Of a stretch of 64,000 nt of DNA, positions 58,671 to 64,000 are shown in pieces. The stretch lies in the NCBI GenBank assembly GCA_024710405.1, contig JANJUV010000002.1, positions 248,001-312,000 on the forward strand, written 5' to 3'. Source of the DNA: Bacteroidales bacterium (GTDB lineage Bacteria > Bacteroidota > Bacteroidia > Bacteroidales > F082). Made by a program: the position numbers and the translations under genes. Every line of letters starts with the position of its first letter. The first letter of the stretch is position 1. The notes under the pieces were generated by a model. The model did no database searches. It was not told the DNA's origin and saw nothing but the letters and a program-made list of their open reading frames with translations.

Positions 58671-59636
58671 TTAAATAATACCTTCCTTAAGGATATCATG
58701 CAGGTGGATCATCCCGTCATACACACCGTTTTTAAGCACGGGTAACTGTGTGATATTGAACTGACGCATCATGGTGAGTGCATCCACCACAAGCTGGTCA
58801 TGATCAATTGTTTTAGGATTTGCCGTCATGATGTCAATGGCCTTTACCAAACTTGTCTGCTCGTTGTTCATAAGCATACGACGCAAGTCACCATCGGTAA
58901 TGATGCCCAACAAAGATGTCTTATCCAGAACGGCTGCTGCTCCAAGACGTTTGGCCGAAATTTCAATGATTACTTTTTGCAGGTTGTCGTCAGGAGCTAC
59001 AACTGGTTTTTCGTTTTTAAGATACAGGTCTTCAACGCGGAGGTACATTTTTTTACCGAGTGCACCTCCGGGGTGAAACCGCGCAAAGTCGGCTGCCGAA
59101 AAACCCCTGCATTCGAGCAGAGCAACTGCAAGCGCGTCGCCCATGACCAACTGGGCAGTTGCCGACGTGGTAGGAGCAAGATTATTGGGGCAGGCCTCTT
59201 TATCCACAGTGGTGTCGAGCACAAAATCGGCCATGCGTGCAAGATATGAATCCAACTGTCCGACAATGGCAACCATACGGTTTCCCCGGGCACGCAAAAG
59301 GGGTATGAGTACTTTTATTTCGGGAGTTTCGCCGCTCTTCGACAATAATATTATTACATCTTCCTCACGGATGATGCCCAAATCGCCGTGAATAGCATCG
59401 GCGGCATGCATAAAAACCGAAGGAGTGCCTGTGGAATTAAAGGTGGCCACCAGTTTTTGCCCGATATTGGCACTCTTTCCGATTCCGGTAACAATCACAT
59501 TTCCTTTACATTGCAGCAACAGACGCACAACTTCAACAAAGTCATCCCCAAGTCGGTCAGCCATCAATTCTATCTGATGACACTCATTATGAATGACTTC
59601 CATGCCTGTAGCCAAAATTTCTTGTGCAGTTTTCAT
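58671..59636 (-). CDS. kdsD: D-arabinose 5-phosphate isomerase (KpsF/GutQ family)
   Basis: 321 residues. An N-terminal SIS domain (VTGIGKSANIGQKLVATFNS, HAADAIHGDLG, LLSKSGETPEI) and two C-terminal CBS domains (from about residue 205: VEDLYLKNEKPVVAPDDNLQ and DIMTANPKTIDHDQLVVDALTMM). It converts ribulose 5-phosphate to arabinose 5-phosphate, the first step to Kdo of lipopolysaccharide. It is first in an operon with the AhpD-like and DUF5686 genes and divergent from recQ. Confidence 0.94.
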   Translation of the reverse strand: MKTAQEILATGMEVIHNECHQIELMADRLGDDFVEVVRLLLQCKGNVIVTGIGKSANIGQKLVATFNSTGTPSVFMHAADAIHGDLGIIREEDVIILLSKSGETPEIKVLIPLLRARGNRMVAIVGQLDSYLARMADFVLDTTVDKEACPNNLAPTTSATAQLVMGDALAVALLECRGFSAADFARFHPGGALGKKMYLRVEDLYLKNEKPVVAPDDNLQKVIIEISAKRLGAAAVLDKTSLLGIITDGDLRRMLMNNEQTSLVKAIDIMTANPKTIDHDQLVVDALTMMRQFNITQLPVLKNGVYDGMIHLHDILKEGII

Positions 59637-59678
59637 TATTTTTAAAAAAAATCTTGCTTACAACCGATGATTAGTTAG

Positions 59679-59686
59679 TATATTTG
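59679..59686 (+). promoter_or_regulatory. Candidate -7 element of recQ
   Basis: TATATTTG matches TAnnTTTG and a TTG lies at 59654-59656, 22 bases upstream. The ATG is 99 bases downstream and is preceded by GGGAGG, a rare Shine-Dalgarno-like sequence in this window. Confidence 0.5.
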
Positions 59687-59785
59687 TGTAGCTGACGCAA
59701 AGCGCAGAAAAAAAAACGATAATTAAAGGACGAATAATCCGTTATAGGGTTGCAAATATATCAAAATAACGACTGGGAGGGTTGA

Positions 59786-61990
59786 ATGGCCAAAAAGGAT
59801 GAATATGGTCTGCATGAGTTGCTGAAAAAGATTTTCGGATTTGATCATTTTAAGGGCAATCAGGAAGCTATTATAAGGAGTATATTGGATAGGAACGACA
59901 CTTTTGTGGTGATGCCCACAGGAGGTGGAAAATCATTGTGCTACCAGTTGCCGGCACTCATGAGTGAAGGCACTGCCATTGTGGTATCACCGCTGATCGC
60001 CCTGATGAAGAATCAGGTGGACTCCATCAGGAACTTCGGAACAGAGTCAGGTATCGCACATGTGCTCAATTCGTCGCTCTCAAAGGCAGAGATCACGCAG
60101 GTGAAGGCTGATCTCACCTCGGGAAAAACCAAACTATTATATGTTGCACCAGAATCGCTTACCAAAGATGAAAACGTTGATTTTCTGCGCGACCTGAAGA
60201 TATCCTTCTTTGCTATCGACGAGGCACATTGCATTTCAGAATGGGGACATGACTTCCGGCCCGAATACCGGAGGCTGCGGCCAATCATTAATGCGGTAGG
60301 CAAAAACCTTCCCGTAATTGCCCTCACAGCTACAGCAACTGTGAAAGTACAGCAGGACATTCAGAAAAACCTCGACATTCCCAATGCACGGGTGTTTAAA
60401 TCCTCTTTCGACAGGCCAAACCTGTATTATGAGGTACGCTCGAAAACAAAGGATGTTGTTAAAGATATCATTAAGTATATCAAAAATAATCCGGGAAAAT
60501 CAGGCATCATCTATTGTCTGAGCCGCAAAAAGGTTGAAGAGATTGCCGAAACCCTGGTGGTGAACGGAATCAGGGCATTGCCCTACCATGCGGGCCTCGA
60601 CGGAGCAACACGCAGGCAAAACCAAGATAATTTCCTGATGGAAGAAGTTGAAGTTATCGTGGCAACCATCGCCTTTGGAATGGGCATCGACAAACCCGAC
60701 ATCAGGTTTGTAATCCACCACGACATTCCCAAAAGTATCGAGGGATATTATCAGGAAACTGGCAGGGGCGGACGCGACGACGGTGAAGGAAATTGCATAG
60801 CCTTCTATAGTTATGACGACATTCAAAAACTGGATAAGTTTAACAAAGACAAGCCGGTAGCCGAACAGGAAATTGCCAAAGAACTGCTCAACGAAACCGT
60901 TACTTATGCTGAGTCATCGGTGTGCAGACACAAGCTGCTGCTGCATTATTTCGGCGAAACTTATGAGAAGGAAAATTGTGGCGCCTGCGATAATTGCCTC
61001 AACCCAAAGGTAAAATTCGACGGGCAGGAAGACATAAAACTGGTGATAGAAGCCATTCTGGGTGTGAAACAGCTGTTCAAGGCAAAACACATCAGTGAAT
61101 TGCTCGCAGGCAAAAAGTCGGGTGAAATCAAAGCCGCCCGTCATGATAAAAATGAATTCTTCGGAGCCGGTGAAGATGAAGATGAACGCTATTGGAACGC
61201 TGTTATCAGGCAAGCCCTTATCCACAAACTCATCAGTAAGGACATCGAAAATTATGGCATTCTGAAGGTCACCCGTGAAGGCAAAGAATTCATTAAAAAG
61301 CCTTACACCATCATGCTGGCTAAGGATCATGATTATGAAAATCCTGATGACGAAGATTTTGAAGCCGCAAAAGCAGCCGGACCAAAAGGCAGCGGCACCG
61401 ACACCACACTCTTCAGCATGCTGAAAGACCTGCGTAAGGCAATCTCCAAAAAAGAAAACCTTCCGCCTTTTGTCATTTTCCAGGATCCTTCGCTGGAAGA
61501 CATGGCCATACAATATCCAATTACTATTGAGGAACTTACACAAATTGTTGGAGTCGGTACCGGAAAGGCACAGAAATACGGCGAACCCTTCCTGAAACTT
61601 ATCAGGCAATATGTCGAGGAGAATGAAATCATCAGACCCAACGACATGGTGGTTAAATCTGTTGTCAACAAATCCGGACTAAAAGTGTATATCATCCAGA
61701 ATATTGACAGGAAAATACCACTGGAAGACATTGCCTATGCCAAAAACTTATCCATGGACGAGATGCTTACAGAAATTGAAAGCATTGTGGCCAGCGGAAC
61801 AAAAATCGACATCAGCTACTACATAAATGACTTTGTCGACGAATATCATCAGGAAGAGATCTACGAGTACTTCCACGAAGCCGAATCCGACTCAATCGAA
61901 AAAGCACTGCTCGAACTTGGTGAGTCAGAATACACAGAAGAAGAAATAAGATTGATGCGTATCAAGTTTATGTCCGAAATTGGTAACTAA
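59786..61990 (+). CDS. recQ: ATP-dependent DNA helicase RecQ
   Basis: 734 residues. Superfamily 2 helicase: FDHFKGNQEAIIRSIL (Q/0 motif), Walker A MPTGGGKSLCYQ, AIDEAHCISEWGHDFRPEYRRL (DEAH and aromatic loop), ALTATAT, IIYCLSRKKVEEIAE, IATIAFGMGIDKPDIR, QETGRGGRDDG. Then the RecQ-Ct zinc-binding part (CRHKLLLHYFG ... CGACDNC), the winged helix (RQC) and one HRDC domain (SLEDMAIQYPITIEELTQI). The C-terminal extension of about 110 residues after the HRDC domain is typical of Bacteroidota RecQ. It unwinds recombination intermediates. A DUF4296 gene follows after 34 bases. Confidence 0.96.
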   Translation: MAKKDEYGLHELLKKIFGFDHFKGNQEAIIRSILDRNDTFVVMPTGGGKSLCYQLPALMSEGTAIVVSPLIALMKNQVDSIRNFGTESGIAHVLNSSLSKAEITQVKADLTSGKTKLLYVAPESLTKDENVDFLRDLKISFFAIDEAHCISEWGHDFRPEYRRLRPIINAVGKNLPVIALTATATVKVQQDIQKNLDIPNARVFKSSFDRPNLYYEVRSKTKDVVKDIIKYIKNNPGKSGIIYCLSRKKVEEIAETLVVNGIRALPYHAGLDGATRRQNQDNFLMEEVEVIVATIAFGMGIDKPDIRFVIHHDIPKSIEGYYQETGRGGRDDGEGNCIAFYSYDDIQKLDKFNKDKPVAEQEIAKELLNETVTYAESSVCRHKLLLHYFGETYEKENCGACDNCLNPKVKFDGQEDIKLVIEAILGVKQLFKAKHISELLAGKKSGEIKAARHDKNEFFGAGEDEDERYWNAVIRQALIHKLISKDIENYGILKVTREGKEFIKKPYTIMLAKDHDYENPDDEDFEAAKAAGPKGSGTDTTLFSMLKDLRKAISKKENLPPFVIFQDPSLEDMAIQYPITIEELTQIVGVGTGKAQKYGEPFLKLIRQYVEENEIIRPNDMVVKSVVNKSGLKVYIIQNIDRKIPLEDIAYAKNLSMDEMLTEIESIVASGTKIDISYYINDFVDEYHQEEIYEYFHEAESDSIEKALLELGESEYTEEEIRLMRIKFMSEIGN

Positions 61991-62024
61991 TTCCTTTTTG
62001 TAAACCTAATCAAACCGAAACAAA

Positions 62025-62444
62025 TTGACGGCACATCGAATCAAATTATGGCTGACTATATTTTCGGTTTTGCTGTTCAGTGCAGTAAGCCTCGAAGCCT
62101 GCAAGCCACGCAAGGCAACCGAAGATCCGCGCCCTGAACTTTTTCTCAGTGAATCGCAAATGACAGAACTGATCACCGACATCAGCCTTGCCGAAGCAGG
62201 AATCAATTACAAACGAAACACCAATAAACCCATTGATGAATTCAAGGAACCCATTTTTTCGGTCATCCTGCAAAAACATGGTGTAACCCTCAAAGTGTTC
62301 GAAGAAAACCTGAACTGGTATAACAAAGACCCAGAAACGATCGAAAGAATTTATGACAGGGTGCTGGCCGACATCGAATCAATCAAGTCAGAAGCTGCGG
62401 CTCAGAAAGAAAATCCGGATGCAGAATCCGGGAAGACCGAATAA
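62025..62444 (+). CDS. DUF4296 lipoprotein with TTG start codon
   Basis: 139 residues. Lipoprotein signal with LEAC and Cys26. The body matches DUF4296: LFLSESQMTELITDISLAEAGINY, then FKEPIFSVILQKHGVTLKVFEENLNWYNKDPETIERIYDRVL. The family is restricted to Bacteroidota and of unknown function. An in-frame stop at 62007 and the absence of any ATG or GTG before the signal peptide leave TTG at 62025 as the only reasonable start. It may be co-transcribed with recQ. Its stop is two bases from the stop of the convergent lipoprotein gene. Confidence 0.85.
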   Translation: MTAHRIKLWLTIFSVLLFSAVSLEACKPRKATEDPRPELFLSESQMTELITDISLAEAGINYKRNTNKPIDEFKEPIFSVILQKHGVTLKVFEENLNWYNKDPETIERIYDRVLADIESIKSEAAAQKENPDAESGKTE

Positions 62445-62446
62445 AC

Positions 62447-62860
62447 CTAGCGCGAAAAGATAGCCGAACGTTGCTCGACCTGACCGCTGATCGTGAGCGA
62501 ATAAGTGAAGTCAATCCTGCTTGAATTACGGTAGCTGCCCGAACCAGACACCAGCCAGTTACTGCCTACCACCTGATCCTCAACAATCAGTGAGCTTCCA
62601 ACCACCAATGCCTTGGCAGCAGAACCTGAACCGGCAAAATTACGGAGGATTACCTGCGATGAGTTAGCGGGATCCCGCTCAATCCTAACTTCATAATTCA
62701 GCTTCAGGGCATTATCCAAAACATCCCATGTGCCCAGCAGGCGCGTTATGTTATCATCATTTCCGCCGGGAATGTTAATCTCCTCATCCAGCTGACAACT
62801 ACCAAGTGTGAGCACGAAGGCGGTGAATAGTAAAACTAAAAAACTTAAGGCCGGTTTCAT
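62447..62860 (-). CDS. Small lipoprotein of unknown function
   Basis: 137 residues. Lipoprotein signal ending TLGSC with Cys22. The body (NITRLLGTWDVLDNALKLNYEVRIERDP ... SGSGSYRNSSRIDFTYSLTISGQVE) has the LxGxW start and beta-strand content of lipocalin-like Bacteroidota lipoproteins; the assignment is tentative. It has no identifiable partner; the next gene upstream on this strand begins 29 bases away. Confidence 0.75.
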   Translation of the reverse strand: MKPALSFLVLLFTAFVLTLGSCQLDEEINIPGGNDDNITRLLGTWDVLDNALKLNYEVRIERDPANSSQVILRNFAGSGSAAKALVVGSSLIVEDQVVGSNWLVSGSGSYRNSSRIDFTYSLTISGQVEQRSAIFSR

Positions 62861-62889
62861 ACAAAATATTTAAGGTCAATCTCTTATAC

Positions 62890-63681
62890 TTAATGCACAA
62901 AAAACTTTGCTGTAACAGCGTGGTTATTGATATCGTATGCAGTTACAAGATACATGCCAGGATGCAGCTGCAAAGCCGCCAATGAAAAAGATTTCTGCTG
63001 AAGTTTTGTTTGCGCCTCCCAGGTTGCAATCTGCTTGCCGGACAGATGACTGATGGTATAGCGCAACACAGGAAAATCAGTAACAACAGTTATTTTGTCT
63101 GAACTGTTTACAGGATTCGGAAAAACATCCATCCCCCTCTCCGTGAGTCCGTATTGATCCGAAAAACCAACGAGTATCCCGCCTGCAGCAACAACGGCAT
63201 CGGTAACATTCTGCTCGGTCGGAGGCCAGACATATTGATTATGAATAAGTCCGTCAGGTGTAATCACGATAACCGTTGGCCATGAGTTTATCTGAAAAGC
63301 CTCAAAAACAATATTGCCACCCCCCTGTGTTCCGCTCACACTGGGATAGGTAAGGCCAAAAATACTATCGAAGAACTCTACTGAGTGATTGTCATCGTTG
63401 TAGTTGATTCCCATAAAAAAAGTATTCAGCTCATTGAACCCAAATTTCTCGTAGTTGGATTGAAAAGCAGGAGCATAGGTCTGGCATGGTCCGCAAGAAG
63501 TAGAAAAGAAATCAATAACAACAATGTTTCCGTCGGCCAGCCTATCAAAAAGAATTATCGTTTGTCCATCTGTTGTTTTCACATGAAAATCAACAGCTTC
63601 TTCAAGGGGGGTTTGGGCAATGAGGCCATGCGACATGGCAAATACAGTTAAAAATGTCAGAAGACACAAAAATCTATTCAT
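62890..63681 (-). CDS. Thioredoxin-like (TlpA/redoxin) protein with T9SS sorting tail
   Basis: 263 residues from the ATG at 63681 (signal peptide ends LIAQ). Residues about 30-170 are a thioredoxin fold with active-site CGPC (FFSTSCGPCQTYAP) and the cis-Pro region INSWPTVIVITPDG. Residues about 185-263 are a type A sorting tail (MDVFPNPVNSSDKITV, LHPGMYLVTAYDIN, KFFVH). A dithiol-disulfide active site on an exported, surface-anchored protein is unusual. An ATG at 63705 would extend the start, but the promoter element at 63703 argues against it. Confidence 0.9.
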   Translation of the reverse strand: MNRFLCLLTFLTVFAMSHGLIAQTPLEEAVDFHVKTTDGQTIILFDRLADGNIVVIDFFSTSCGPCQTYAPAFQSNYEKFGFNELNTFFMGINYNDDNHSVEFFDSIFGLTYPSVSGTQGGGNIVFEAFQINSWPTVIVITPDGLIHNQYVWPPTEQNVTDAVVAAGGILVGFSDQYGLTERGMDVFPNPVNSSDKITVVTDFPVLRYTISHLSGKQIATWEAQTKLQQKSFSLAALQLHPGMYLVTAYDINNHAVTAKFFVH

Positions 63682-63702
63682 AGAGAAGGTGGTTGTTTTG
63701 GG

Positions 63703-63710
63703 CAAAAATA
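63703..63710 (-). promoter_or_regulatory. Candidate -7 element of the thioredoxin-like gene
   Basis: Minus-strand TATTTTTG matches TAnnTTTG and ends 21 bases before the ATG at 63681. No -33 TTG is seen. Confidence 0.4.
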
Positions 63711-63764
63711 AACAAAAACCATTAGCTTCGGTTTTTAGTCAACTGCATCCCGGTAAACCCAATC

Positions 63765-64000
63765 TCAGGAGATCATTTGACGAAGATTTTCGGCCAGACG
63801 AGAAGCTCCGATGCGGAATAGCGATGGCTGCAGCCAAGCGGCACCTAAGGCAGATTCAACAAGTCTGTAATAGATATAAGCATCCTGCGGAAGGGCAATG
63901 CCGCCGGCAGGTTTGAAGCCCACCTTACGGCCTGTGGCGGCATGATACTCGGCTATCGTATCAAGCATCACTATTGCTGCCATGGGAGTAGCAGCAGGCG
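63765..64000 (-). CDS. deoC: Deoxyribose-phosphate aldolase, C-terminal part, 5' end outside window
   Basis: The last 77 codons are visible; the frame runs off the window edge. GRKVGFKPAGGIALPQDAYIYYRLVESALG contains the catalytic-lysine-proximal KPAGG strand of class I DeoC, and LFRIGASRLAENLRQMI the phosphate-binding GAS helix at the end. It cleaves 2-deoxyribose 5-phosphate to acetaldehyde and glyceraldehyde 3-phosphate. This is the E. coli DeoC-like subtype (GFKPAGG) rather than the shorter GVKASGG one. Confidence 0.9.
   Translation of the reverse strand, partial: PAATPMAAIVMLDTIAEYHAATGRKVGFKPAGGIALPQDAYIYYRLVESALGAAWLQPSLFRIGASRLAENLRQMIS

Overview
The window is chromosomal DNA of a member of the Bacteroidota. 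The evidence is: seven proteins ending in type IX secretion (T9SS) type A sorting tails; Bacteroidota-restricted families (DUF2795, DUF3822, DUF4296, DUF5686); a carboxypeptidase-like N-terminal domain on the TonB-dependent receptor; almost no Shine-Dalgarno sequences; and repeated TAnnTTTG promoter elements. DUF134 and NifX-like genes and the general gene content suggest an anaerobic or facultative, Bacteroidales/Marinilabiliales-like lineage, but this is inference. I saw no tRNA, rRNA, CRISPR array, intact insertion sequence or phage. The window opens inside dnaK and ends inside deoC.

Layout. 0-7.7 kb is housekeeping: dnaK 3' end, a secreted protein of unknown function, a methyltransferase, a LolD/MacB-type ATPase, a PduO-type cobalamin adenosyltransferase, DUF2795, and an rsmD-DUF3822 operon. 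7.8-12.6 kb holds a TPR hybrid histidine kinase facing a seven-repeat FG-GAP T9SS protein. 12.6-16.7 kb is a familiar Bacteroidota neighbourhood (HsdR_N-like protein, AMP nucleosidase, holA) plus an acyl-CoA synthetase. 17.1-21.5 kb is an odd trio: an IS1-InsA-like zinc-ribbon protein without a transposase catalytic domain, an orphan LivK-type binding lipoprotein and a TonB-dependent receptor.

21.5-29.4 kb is the most unusual part: seven tightly packed minus-strand genes that read, in transcription order, Wzm permease, Wzt ATPase, two Sulfotransfer_2 enzymes, a sulfotransferase fused to a GT4 glycosyltransferase, a stand-alone adenylation plus carrier didomain protein, and an LpxL-family acyltransferase. 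The last two match the logic of the Vibrio AlmE/AlmF/AlmG lipid A glycylation pathway, but the adenylation domain has lost the Asp that binds the amino group of alpha-amino acids. Together they suggest an exported glycan or glycolipid that is sulfated and acylated from a carrier-bound acid. Facing away from it are a GT-C/TPR protein, a GT2 and a DUF2304 protein (29.5-32.4 kb), which may serve the same surface glycan.

32.5-34.9 kb has a DUF134 regulator and a NifX-like protein behind a promoter carrying a perfect palindrome, then an SDR/DUF2867 protein. 35.2-50.6 kb is a T9SS exoprotein block: a repeat-rich surface protein, a probable starch-binding protein with three tandem 132-135 residue repeats, a multidomain GH13 alpha-amylase sharing its N-terminal module, two further T9SS proteins and a small PID-CTERM-like protein. 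Its intergenic gaps carry dispersed palindromic repeats. 50.7-64 kb returns to housekeeping: M48 protease, queA, pssA, a beta-barrel/leucine-rich-repeat fusion, lptB, DUF5686, AhpD-like protein, kdsD, recQ, DUF4296, a small lipoprotein, a T9SS-tailed thioredoxin-like protein and the 3' end of deoC.
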